NCBI GenBank assembly: GCA_949825045.1
Contig: OX463816.1
Location: forward strand, 12,209,579-12,273,578
Source of the DNA: Argyresthia goedartella
Lineage: Eukaryota > Arthropoda > Insecta > Lepidoptera > Argyresthiidae
Length of the DNA stretch: 64,000 nt
Reading direction: 5' to 3'
This document shows positions 56,118 to 64,000 of the stretch, one piece after another. Both the position numbers and the translations under genes were made by a program. Numbering within the stretch: position 1 is the first letter of the stretch; each line of letters opens with the position of its first letter. The notes beneath the pieces are model-generated. The model worked only from the letters and a program-made list of their open reading frames with translations, did not search any database and was not told where the DNA came from.

Positions 56118-56449
56118 TTTTTTTAATCAAAACAAAAATGATAACTTCATAAAATTTCTTCTTTAAATTGAATAACTTATTTTTAATTTCTTTAAAAGAA
56201 GGGGACCGCCTTCAAAAAACCAACCCACTTAAAAACACAAAATATTTTATATACTCTACCCCTATCCTTAACCAGTCCCTATCCCGTCTCTATTCCTAGC
56301 CCGTAAAGCAAATTTCTGCCATAAAGTAATTAATACCTAATAATAACAAAAAATAATAATTATCTGGGTATTTACTTAGTTTTTGAAGTCGGTGCCAAAA
56401 CAAAATTTTAGGACAACGAAGAACGCTGCACTTACTTGCATTTGCGAAT

Positions 56450-57190
56450 GATTCGCATTATTTTAGACATTCGCATTCGCATTCGCATAAAACGATGCGA
56501 ATGTTATTGGAATGTGAATGTTTCCAAAGTCGAGTCAAGTCTGGCGCAATGGCCGCGCATGCTGTGCTAGCGCATGCGCATTGCACGCAAACCGATGTCA
56601 CGCGTTTAATGCAACCAATAGAAAGCCAGTTACGTGTGTATATGTCAACGGAAGATAGTCAAAATTGTTAGTTGATAAACTAACGCGGTAGTTGATCACC
56701 TATCAACAGATAGTAAACCAGACCGACATGGTTTAGAATTTACGTTTGTTTTGTTTCTACATGTCAACCTAACACGAAGACTATTCGAGGGCTTCGCTGC
56801 GCTCGCTCCCTCTAGTCTTCACCTAAGCTACCGCAGTATTTGCCCTGGTATTTCGTATGCAATTCAAGTTTAAACCAGTTTAATATGTAATGGTTTTAAC
56901 CGTTAGTTGATCAACTAACGCGTTATATAGTAAGCAGTACGCTACAGTTTTCTATCTGTCGATAGTTGACCGACTTACGAGACAAAAACTTTCGTTTATC
57001 AACTAACGGTTTTGACTATGTTATGGTGACATATACAATCATTCAATTAATGTGTCTGGCTAAGTAAGTCCCTTTTAAAAATGATGATGTAAGTTAATCT
57101 AGGTTTTTCTTTAATGCTGTTACCTAAACATTCGCATTCGCATATTCGCATCCTCAAAATTCGCATTCGCGAATTAAGAAAAAAACATTC
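56450..57190. repeat. ATTCGCATTCGC repeat clusters flanking the MITE
   Basis: 56452-56519 has repeated CATTCGCATTCGCATTCGCA and GATGCGAATG; 57128-57190 has ACATTCGCATTCGCATATTCG and AATTCGCATTCGCG. The two clusters lie on either side of the MITE at 56640-57034 and may be the outer ends of an older insertion. Confidence 0.5.
56640..57034 (+). mobile_element. MITE with long terminal inverted repeats and hairpin core (copy D)
   Basis: The left arm (56640-56713: ATATGTCAAC, GATAGTCAAAA, TTAGTTGATAAA, CTATCAACAGATAG) pairs imperfectly with the right arm (56953-57034: CTATCTGTCGATAG, TTTATCAACTAACGG, TTTTGACTATG, GACATAT). The hairpin cassette is in the middle (56761-56840), with stem GAAGACTA/TAGTCTTC plus GAGGG/CCCTC. 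No coding capacity. Confidence 0.75.
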
Positions 57191-57372
57191 GTGACATCCC
57201 TGAAAAAGACATAGCTTAATCGTTAATTTAGTTCTTACTTTCCCGCTCCAAAGTGGAGGGAGTTACACGCGCTACCCGTGTCGTGCCGTGACCCGCTCTT
57301 TGTACTTCTCTGCAAGTCCCTAACAGGGCGGGTCAGACTTAAAATAAAAGTATGATAATATTTAATTATCTT

Positions 57373-57573
57373 TTATTTTATATCATTATTAGACCATCTA
57401 ATCAGCTCTCCAAGTATCAGTGATCCCATACGACGAATAGTCTCCTCAATTTCCTCATGTAAAATTGAATACTCTAATCGCCGCCAACTAGCATAGTGAA
57501 CATATGATAAATTATGTCCGGGTTTGTCTGACAAGAAATATTCGGTTAAATGAATGAAAGGCGCAATGTCATT
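57373..57573 (-). pseudogene. Orphan 66-codon open stretch, possible last exon
   Basis: On the minus strand the frame from 57573 to the stop at 57373-57375 reads an uninterrupted protein-like stretch (IAPFIHLTEYFLSDKPGHNL ... RLEYSILHEEIEETIRRMG ... ELIRWSNNDIK). AAATAAAA overlaps the stop, as a poly(A) signal might. It begins just after a TAG, so an ...AAATAG| acceptor is possible, but the polypyrimidine tract is poor. I do not recognise the family. The mixed hydrophobic and charged composition looks like real or formerly real coding DNA. Confidence 0.3.
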
Positions 57574-57851
57574 CTATTTATCTGTTTGGCCCGTGCTTCG
57601 GTGAATTAACACAGTACAATGTTCTTGGTGAAATGGTTTCACGAAAATACGGAAATAACACAGAATCTTTATTCCGTGCTTATGGTTCGTTGCCTTCCTT
57701 TTGTGTTTATTTAGGTTTGTTATCTTAATTGGCAAATTGGTCGAGATTAAATGCGTGTAAATATTCCCGAAGTTCAAAGATTGCTCTTATAAGCTTGAAG
57801 TGGCTCAATTTATAGATTAGGTATAAAGTTATTAAGAGCTCGTTTTCACTG

Positions 57852-58120
57852 GACGACCCAAATGGCCGAGTCGGCAGTGACCCTGCCTACGAAGCCAAGG
57901 GTCCCGGGTTCGAGTCCCGGTGGGGGCAAATATTCGTTTGATGAGAACGGATGTTTGTACCCTAGTCATGGTTGTTTGTCTATCTAAGCATAATATTTAT
58001 CTATATAAGTATGTGTATCGTTGTCTAGTACCCAAGATACAGGGAATCCTAGTTTGGGGCTTGATCAATGTGTGTAAATGGTGTCCAAGGTATTATTATT
58101 ATTATTATTATTATTATTAC
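57852..58120 (+). mobile_element. tRNA-headed SINE, copy 2
   Basis: Head GACGACCCAAATGGCCGAGT, A-box-like TGGCCGAGTCGG (57863-57874), B-box GGTTCGAGTCC (57907-57917), body as in 42723-42971, and a pure ATT tail at 58091-58119. The two copies differ at only a few positions (for example AGAGACCC against AGTGACCC), so the family has been active fairly recently. Confidence 0.88.
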
Positions 58121-58604
58121 TTCAAATCATAAAATCAAGTTTACAGCAGCATACCTCTCAGCGGTAAGTACGACAAGCATATCAGTAGACCACTTATTTG
58201 AGTGTAACAGGCGTTTTTGGTCGTATGATTTTCAGGAATATTTTGAAGACTCGTCTTCAAATTCAATTTGACGTATTTTTTTAAATGCGGTTTAGTCCCG
58301 TCCTGTCTAATAATTTCAATGTCGCCGGTATTCTCATAGTTATTGGATACAGTGGTTTCCTGCCTTGACCTTTCCTGAACGTTCGAGAAGAATTTCGTTC
58401 GCGAACTGCTGACCGGTCCACCTTAAATCCCTTTATCTCGTCGTTTCATCTTATACACAATGCCAAATATAGTCCGAAATGATCGGGATCGCGAAACCCT
58501 AATGGCATGGCATCCCAGAGGCCCTAATGGCATGGCATCCCAGAGGCATCAGCTTTGCTCATGTGCCTGTATTTTCATTTAATTTTTTTCTCATTTATTC
58601 ACAG
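58121..58604. other. Intergenic with a 25-bp exact tandem duplication
   Basis: No gene. CCCTAATGGCATGGCATCCC plus AGAGG is repeated exactly, at 58497-58521 and 58522-58546. Confidence 0.6.
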
Positions 58605-59230
58605 TTATTTAAAAAGATACATTAAGTGAAAACCTATGTACAAAGGCGAGCTTATCTCTAAAAATATATTTCTTCCAGCAAACCAAAGCATGACAGGAAC
58701 ATTTATCAAGAAAGGCAGTGCACAATATCTAAACAATAATAAAATACATATAAGTAAATTAATATCTATAAAATACGGTAAATAAAATACATACTCGTAT
58801 ATATCAAATACATAAACCATTTATATATAGTCCACATATAATAATAATATACATACTACAACTATCACAAAAGAGAGAGGAAGTGCTCATACGCGGTTTT
58901 TGAAAGCGAAAAGAGTGGGGCTGTCTCTTATCATCGTACAAGGAAGTGCGTTCCACAGTCGGACCGCCTGCAACCTGAAGCACTCCGCATATGAGCACTC
59001 CGCTCATATGCGGAGGTGTTGTGCCTTGGAGTGGCTAAGAGTGAGACCGTGTGAGATCTCCGGCGCCGATCTCCTGAAAAGAGATACTCAAAGCGGTCTC
59101 GAAGGTAGCTGGGGTAGCGCGGATTTTTCAATATATTGAAAAGATAAGAAAGAATGTGAGAGTCTCGGCAGCAACGAATTGGAAGCCAACCCAAATCTTT
59201 GCGATATTGAGAAACATGGTCAAATGTACG
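58605..59230 (-). pseudogene. LINE ORF2 C-terminal remnant with 3'-tail block
   Basis: On the minus strand, frames read FDHVSQYRKDLGWLPIR, SHILSYLFNILKNPRYPSYL, RDRFEYL and a later ATPRHNTSAYERSAHM, with a decayed C-terminal end. This is the C-terminal pattern of LINE reverse transcriptases (LGWLPI...R-x3-H, L-F-x-I-L, P-S-Y-L). The 3' block GGTTTGCTGGAAGAAATA...GAGATAAGCTCGCCTTTGTA follows at 58636-58684. This links the dispersed tail motif at 16.9, 32.5, 39.6 and 52.6 kb to a LINE. RT catalytic parts are missing: 5'-truncated. Confidence 0.65.
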
Positions 59231-59760
59231 CAGCCCGAGTTTTAAAATGTTTCTTTGTTTGATTCTGCCTTCCGATCCGTTAGCCCTTTTTCACCCAAAC
59301 TTTCGACTGCACTTTTATCCCATCAAGTGTATAATTACATGCGCTTATTATTTCGCTTTCATCTGTTCGTGCCGCTCCATCAACGCATCATTTGCACCAC
59401 GCTGATGGACTTGTTTTTGGGCAATCAGAAACTCGATTGCCGATTTTTTTTGCCGCCCTCATCAATTATTTTTGAAGACCATTACAAAATCGTCGGTGTC
59501 AGCCGCTGCACAATCAAAATGTACTATTTTTCCGACACACGAAACCTTTCAGTTTTCAAAGTCACAAGTGCTTTTAATGAAAAGTCTACCTTCCTATTTA
59601 CTCAGCAATTATTGTTAGAAAAGAGCTCTCGGTGGAACTCATCATTATGTGATTATAAAACAATGGGCTAATTAAAATTGTGCCTCAACAGTGCAGTTTG
59701 AACAGGGAGAAATAGCATAGTACAAGTTAATGAGTGCCACGCCACAACATTAAAATATGG
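59231..59760. other. Unassigned; 138-codon open frame
   Basis: A plus-strand frame at 59255-59671 (ATG start) shows no domain I recognise. Composition and context (between two transposon remnants) give no support for a gene. Confidence 0.4.
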
Positions 59761-59822
59761 CAGGTCTTTGCGCTATTGTGTTAACTATGAAGTCATAGTT
59801 AACACAATAGCGCAAAGACCTG
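59761..59822. repeat. Perfect 30-bp palindrome with 2-base loop
   Basis: 59761-59790 (CAGGTCTTTGCGCTATTGTG, TTAACTATGA) and 59793-59822 are exact reverse complements separated only by AG. It would form a perfect hairpin or cruciform. Confidence 0.95.
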
Positions 59823-59902
59823 ATTCTTATGATGATGATGACCTGTGATTCTTAAATTTTACCGTATATATCTGTCGACATCTGTCGCATGTCGATATGA
59901 TA

Positions 59903-61278
59903 AAATCAGGGACTTGGTCAAATCCCTAAGGGATTTGATGAAATCCCGAGAAATGATTAAATAATGAAATGATTTTAACATCTGTTCAGGGATACAGATC
60001 TAGGGATTTGACCAAATCACTGAACCAAATCTAGTGAATTGTTCGAATCCCTATACGATTTCAGTGAACTGTCAAAATACAAGTCAGTTCTTGTCTTTTG
60101 CCCTGCCCCCTTCTTCACCGCGCCTAATTTATACTAGAATTTAGAGCCAAATTGGTTGCTAAAGGTCACTTTCTGTCCAAATACTAAAGTAGGGTTGTGT
60201 TAGGTCACAACTTCATGTACTACGTGGAGCCAAGCGAAGCGGGGCGAGGCTCTGTTAGGACTACAGCAGTGATAAAAGCTGTGAAGGCGCGAATTCAAAG
60301 AAATCCCATACGTAAGCAGAAACTGTTGGCACTTCAGATGGGGTTAAGCAGGACCACGGTGAAAAGGGTGTTAAATGAAGACTTAGGGCTTAGGGCATAT
60401 CGAAGAAAAACAGGACATCGTTTGGACGCTCGTTTAATTGACCTGAGACTGAAGAGATGCCGCGCTTTGTTGAAGCGGTACGCGGGAAAAAAGCATCGGG
60501 AAATTCTTTTTTCGGATGAAAAAATTTTCACCGTGGAAGAGAGCTACAACAAACAAAATGATAAGGTGAACGCACACAGCAGTGAAGAAGCGAGCAACCA
60601 TATTCCGCGTGTCCAACGAGGTCATTTTCCATCCTCGCTCATGGTTTGGTTGGGAGTCTCTTATTGGGGCTTAACTGAGGTACATTTTTGTGAGAAAGGC
60701 GTAAAAACGAATGCAGTTGTGTATCAAAATACAGTCCTCAAGAACCTTGTGGAACCTGTTTCTCATACCATGTTTAATAACAGGCACTGGGTATTCCAAC
60801 AAGATTCTGCGCCAGCTCATAGAGCGAAAAGCACACAAGACTGGCTGGCGGCGCGTGAAATCGACTTCATCCGGCACGAAGACTGGCCCTCTTCCAGTCC
60901 AGATTTGAGTCCGTTAGATTACAAGATATGGCAACACTTGGAGAAAAAGGCCTGCTCAAAGCTTCATCCTGATTTGGAGTCACTCAAGGCATCCTTGATT
61001 AAGGCAGCCGCCGATATTGACATGGACCTCGTTCGTGCTGCGATAGACGACTGGCCGCGCAGAATAAAGGCCTGTATTCAAAATCGCGGGGGGTCATTTT
61101 GAATAAACTTTATTACCATAAGAATCTATGTTTTATTAAGTTCATTTTGCTATATAAATGTTTACATAAATAATAAACATGTCTAAATTATTTTATATTG
61201 CACATGTGACAGAACTTATGACCTGACTATGTATAATCATGTCATTATCCCTTAGGGATCTGGCCAAGTCCCTGATTG
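59903..61278 (+). mobile_element. maT-type (DD37D) Tc1/mariner element
   Basis: About 1.38 kb bounded by roughly 31-bp terminal inverted repeats (left AAATCAGGGACTTGGTCAAA, right reverse complement CAATCAGGGACTTGGCCAGA; both continue TCCCTAAGGGA) and TA dinucleotides at 59901-59902 and 61279-61280, the usual mariner target duplication. A further GGGATTTGACCAAATC-like copy of the terminal motif lies at 60011-60026. A single long transposase frame lies inside. Confidence 0.92.
60197..61102 (+). CDS. Mariner (maT, DD37D) transposase, N-terminally short
   Basis: A 301-residue frame. The start covers the second helix-turn-helix (LLALQMGLSRTTVKRVLNED). The catalytic core follows: first aspartate in ILFSDEKIF, second in WVFQQDSAPAH, third in SSPDLSPLDYKIW. 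There are 37 residues between the second and third aspartates (counting to the D of SPLD), which is the DD37D signature of the maT group known from moths and nematodes. The C-terminal end (IDDWPRRIKACIQNRGGSF) is complete. Compared with a usual mariner transposase of about 340-350 residues, the first helix-turn-helix is missing: the ATG at 60197 lies after the lost part, and the upstream 290 bases do not encode it. The rest is open, so decay is recent or limited. Confidence 0.9.
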   Translation: MLGHNFMYYVEPSEAGRGSVRTTAVIKAVKARIQRNPIRKQKLLALQMGLSRTTVKRVLNEDLGLRAYRRKTGHRLDARLIDLRLKRCRALLKRYAGKKHREILFSDEKIFTVEESYNKQNDKVNAHSSEEASNHIPRVQRGHFPSSLMVWLGVSYWGLTEVHFCEKGVKTNAVVYQNTVLKNLVEPVSHTMFNNRHWVFQQDSAPAHRAKSTQDWLAAREIDFIRHEDWPSSSPDLSPLDYKIWQHLEKKACSKLHPDLESLKASLIKAAADIDMDLVRAAIDDWPRRIKACIQNRGGSF

Positions 61279-61489
61279 TATCCATATCCCTGCAACATAT
61301 CTATGTGCATAAGAAATGGTTAGAAAAATCACCTGAAGAAGTTCAATCATCGATCATTATCTTTCGTTTTGTATATTGTAAAGGTATTTATCTACACACG
61401 TATCATAAACCCTCTTTACTGCGTTCAAAAACCGCACGTTACGATCAGCATTATGTTAAACTACTTGGTAAAAACTCGTTTCGTATCTG
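61279..61489. other. Intergenic flank of the mariner element
   Basis: Short open frames only; nothing recognised. Confidence 0.45.
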
Positions 61490-61880
61490 GAAAACTACAC
61501 ATTATTGTCATTATGTGTAGTTTTTCTACATATAATGACATTCAAATTTCGAACGCCGACACCCGCCTGCATGCCGCCCCTAGTTTGTTTGTGAAGGTGG
61601 TACTGACATTCAAATTTCGAACGCCGGCGCCCGAAGTTGGTGCTACAGAACAAGCTAAACAACTGCAGAGCCACAATGCCGGTCAAACATGCGGTTCCTG
61701 AACACATCAAAGAGAGCTTATGATATGTGTGTAGATAAACTAGTGTATGTAACTGTACATAATTAGGCATTAAAACTCGAGAGTGGGTTTATGAAACGAG
61801 CCGAAGGCAAGTTTCATAATAATATCACTCGAGAGTTAATGCCCTCCATTATGTAGCAGTCACATAAACTACTATTAAGA
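61490..61880. repeat. Hairpin-rich interspersed repeat
   Basis: It contains three structures. One is the hairpin GGAAAACTACACAT/ATGTGTAGTTTTTC (61490-61527). Another is the direct repeat GACATTCAAATTTCGAACGCC at about 61538 and 61606. The third is a nested hairpin, GGCATTAAAACTCGAGAGTG with CACTCGAGAGTTAATGCC (about 61770-61845), enclosing GTTTATGAAAC and AAGTTTCATAA. The right part (from 61717) matches 38122-38255. Confidence 0.75.
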
Positions 61881-62635
61881 CGCTGGGTCACGTCTAATTC
61901 GGTCAAATGCCAAGCTTTGAAGTGCTATTCCTCCTATACATGGTGACATTTAACTAGCTGACCATATTTTGTTTATTGATAGTACCCATAATTTTGAACA
62001 ACTTTCTCCAAGAAACATATGGTCACAAATGGAAAAAAAAATGTCCCTCAGTACATTGACCCGATCAGCTGATTACAAGTTACTATGGGGGACCCAAAAT
62101 TTGTTTTCGTTTGCGACCATATGTTTTGTGGCGAAAGTTGTTCATAATCACGGTTACTATCATTCCCTAAAATATGGTCAGCTGATTAAATGACAACCTG
62201 GAATCAGAGAGGTTGACATTATGCTTCCGACAAAAAAAAACCTAAGAAAATATCGTCATACTACCAAAATATTGATTTCAAAATGAAGGTACTGTGCATA
62301 ATTACATGGCACATAAAATATCATGTGTCTTAGAAAAAAAATTACGTGATTATAAAGAAAAACTACCCTAAAATATCATTCCGGGATCGCGTCCGTATAC
62401 CAAGTTTAACAGTTCAGACAAGTAAAAAAAGGTTGTAATCACCACTTAAAAAAATACATATTTTAATATTAGCTTCGAAAATTATTGAAATTAATAATGC
62501 AGCTATAAATAAAATTCATTCAATTGTATTTTTTCATATTTTGGCAAATCCATGCTGACCGACGTTTATGGAATCATCTAGTGAACGCGGTTGAAATCGG
62601 TCGATATAATTAAAACAACGTACACTAGGTGGGTG
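61881..62635. other. Intergenic, no gene recognised
   Basis: AT-rich; a 74-codon plus-strand frame at 61969-62193 has no domain. Confidence 0.45.
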
Positions 62636-62720
62636 GCGTTAGGAAGCATCAGTGTGAAGTTAGCTACTCACAGCAACCGGTGTGTGTTGCGTTCTCGGGA
62701 GAAAACAATTGTTTTTGTTG
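62636..62720 (+). other. Possible noncoding first exon of the 63.1-kb gene
   Basis: A short higher-GC stretch ends at TTTTTGTTG|GTAAGTACC, a strong splice donor near 62720. It lies upstream of an exon with a good acceptor at 63094 and may be its 5' untranslated exon. Inferred from splice signals only. Confidence 0.3.
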
Positions 62721-62923
62721 GTAAGTACCGTTGAATTTCATATCTGTGAAGGGTACCTTTATTCCCTGTCTTTACGGGAACGCTGTTTGCTAATTAGTTT
62801 CTAGAAAATTTGCATACTTTTTGCCATACTCTTATAACTGTTACAGCTCATGCAGTCATAACCTCTAAAACCAATATCTAAGATGGCGGCATCAAGCGTG
62901 ACGTGAAATTATTTATCGAATAA

Positions 62924-63023
62924 TCATTTCGGGAACGGTCATTTCGGCAACGTTCTCGTATATGACGGGCGTTCCCGAAATGAGGCCGGCGTTCCCGTAA
63001 TGATACAAGAGTTCCCGAAATGA
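62924..63023. repeat. Cluster of TCATTTCGGGAAC motifs in both orientations
   Basis: Two forward copies (62924-62936 exact; 62939-62951 TCATTTCGGCAAC) and three inverted copies (62971-62983 GTTCCCGAAATGA; 62991-63003 with one change; 63011-63023) lie within 100 bases. They form several possible hairpins, and may be the end of a small inverted-repeat element. Confidence 0.85.
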
Positions 63024-63128
63024 TAATTTGTGAACAAAATCATACTTTCAAAATGCTTTTAAAAGTCTTTTACCATAAAAAATTGTTTTTAGGTATTCCA
63101 TTTGGTGCGAGTATGAACAACAGTAAAA

Positions 63129-63373
63129 ATGAAGAGAAAAAAAAGTAAAATACGAAATAAACAGGAAAGTTTAGCCTATAAAAGACAACGCGAATTGGCT
63201 AATGTAAGGAAGCGCAAGTTTTTGGATAAAATGACACCTCAACAAAAAGAGATGAAGAGACTGAAAGATAAAGAATATTACCAAAGAAAGAAAGCTGAAA
63301 ATAAACTGAAGACTGTTAGTAGTATGACTGAAAAAGAGAAGAAAAAACAGAGAAAGACGTTCGACGAACCTAA
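63129..63373 (+). CDS. Lysine-rich coiled-coil protein, first coding exon (partial gene)
   Basis: An exon with a TTTTTTTAG acceptor before it (63094) and a donor A|GTACGT at 63374. The ATG at 63129 starts a very basic, helical sequence (MKRKKSKIRNKQESLAYKRQ, LANVRKRKFLDKMTPQQKEM, EYYQRKKAENK). A short upstream ATG at 63113 gives only an 11-codon frame. This kind of Lys/Arg-rich start is typical of a large insect family of uncharacterised multi-copy proteins, probably mobile-element derived; that is my recollection of the family and not tested. The frame after the donor ends in 14 extra bases before VLLNIL and a stop, so splicing is expected. Confidence 0.5.
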
Positions 63374-63488
63374 GTACGTAGTACTATTAAATATTCTGTG
63401 ACCTAAGCATCATAACAGTTATCATTTATATTATTTCCACAACTTTGTGTGTAATTATACTATTTGTGGTGTACATAGTTTCACACCT

Positions 63489-63606
63489 ATTCCCATACTG
63501 GATGGCATGGGCACAATTGTGCCCAAGTTAAGCTAGTTAATACTCCATTTTGCATGACAGGCGGATAGCCCACCGCCGCAGCAGCGATGAAGATTAGAGG
63601 TTTCTG
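63489..63606 (+). repeat. Interspersed SINE-like repeat family 2, copy 2 (in intron)
   Basis: ATTCCCATACTGGATGGCAT, the palindrome GGGCACAATTGTGCCC, CTCCATTTTGCATGACAGGC, TAGCCCACCGCCGC and AGAGGTTTC match 5831-5970 in order. It sits between the two coding parts of the coiled-coil gene. Confidence 0.6.
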
Positions 63607-64000
63607 TCGTCGTTCGTTGTTCGTCGAAAAAATTCTAAAAAGTATAGACAGAAGAAAAAGATGTTGGCTAATGCATTAGCTGACAGCCCTCCAGATTCAG
63701 AAAACGAAATGGAAAATCATGCGCCGGTGTTGAAGAAGATATCAGGAAGAAAACGAGTAAAAAAAGACAGAACGCGGGCTTAAAAACCATTAAAAAACAG
63801 AAACATAAAATACAAGACATGCAAAAAACAATAGATCAGTTACGAAAAAGGGTACAAAGAAGCAAAAGACGGGAAGAAAAAATATCACAAAAGAGGGCTG
63901 ATGATACGCCAACTCGCAAAGTTGATGAATTGACAAGAGAATGTTTGGTTACTCCTCAAGTTCGTAGACATCTACTATTTGGAGAGGTTTTGAAATCTCA
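63607..64000 (+). pseudogene. Lysine-rich coiled-coil protein, later exon, frame broken, cut by window end
   Basis: One frame reads RRKNSKKYRQKKKMLANALA, DSPPDSENE and GRKRVKKDRTRA, then a stop at about 63780. The next frame continues KTIKKQKHKIQDMQKTIDQL, RKRVQRSKRREEK and LTRECLVTPQVRRHLLFGEV to the window edge. The two halves fit one basic coiled-coil protein with a 1-base frame change near 63760-63780. It may be a dying copy, an intron I cannot see, or a base-call error. It most likely belongs with the exon at 63129, across an intron that holds the repeat at 63489-63606. Confidence 0.45.

Larger units (their letters stand above)
53957..56393 (-). mobile_element. Putative Pif1-helicase-bearing element with short inverted ends
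   Basis: ACCGACTTCAAAAA (53957-53970) and TTTTTGAAGTCGGT (56380-56393) are exact 14-bp inverted repeats bounding 2437 bp. Between them is the decayed helicase remnant described separately. The ends could be a true element boundary, or two independent copies of a common ACCGACTTCAAAAA repeat flanking an older fragment. No target duplication is evident. Confidence 0.45.

Noticed and set aside
59255..59671. 138-codon plus-strand frame as a gene
   Set aside because: No domain, lies between transposon remnants, composition not convincing.

Overview
The window reads as AT-rich nuclear DNA from an insect, most likely a moth or butterfly (Lepidoptera). The grounds are one intact yellow-family gene, spliced THAP and MADF exons, and a dense load of transposable elements of insect type: BEL/Pao, CR1/jockey-like and RTE-like LINEs, a maT-type mariner, tRNA-headed SINEs and many small inverted-repeat elements. 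The assignment to Lepidoptera rests on overall familiarity of these repeats and was not tested by a search.

The only complete, convincing host gene is an intronless yellow/MRJP-family gene on the minus strand (11978-13336), which sits in a GC-rich island. Three other places look like host or domesticated coding DNA: a THAP-type first exon followed by a spliced MADF domain and a proline-rich tail (16.4-17.5 kb, plus strand), a second, broken THAP first exon (19.63 kb), and the start of a lysine-rich coiled-coil gene that runs off the right edge (63.1-64 kb).

Layout: 0-7.6 kb is intergenic with a LINE tail and small repeats. 7.98-9.65 kb is a 45-bp minisatellite whose frames stay open. 10-11 kb holds small repeats and 12-13.4 kb yellow. 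14.2-14.7 kb is a MITE. 16.4-19.7 kb holds the THAP/MADF exons and a double palindrome. 21.0-27.9 kb is a complete BEL/Pao insertion with nearly identical LTRs, a 5-bp target duplication and a broken gag-pol. 28-30.6 kb holds an RTE fragment, a MITE and a 43-bp x 10 tandem array. 34.1-37.6 kb has a foldback element and a LINE with an 877-codon open frame. 39.1-40.2 kb is a decayed DDE transposase. 44.2-50.6 kb is a 55-bp minisatellite split by a 4.8-kb CR1-like LINE. 54-56.4 kb has Pif1-like helicase remains between short inverted repeats. 56.6-57.0 kb is a MITE and 57.9 kb a SINE. 58.6-59.2 kb is a LINE tail and 59.9-61.3 kb a maT mariner.

The most unusual pattern is a short hairpin cassette found at five places (10.15, 14.37, 29.06, 41.98 and 56.77 kb). 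Its flanks are conserved, its stem changes sequence while staying paired, and at four of the five sites it lies near the middle of an inverted-repeat element. The termini of those elements look unrelated between families. Apart from the yellow gene, nothing here forms a pathway or operon; the window is mainly a record of nested transposon insertion.
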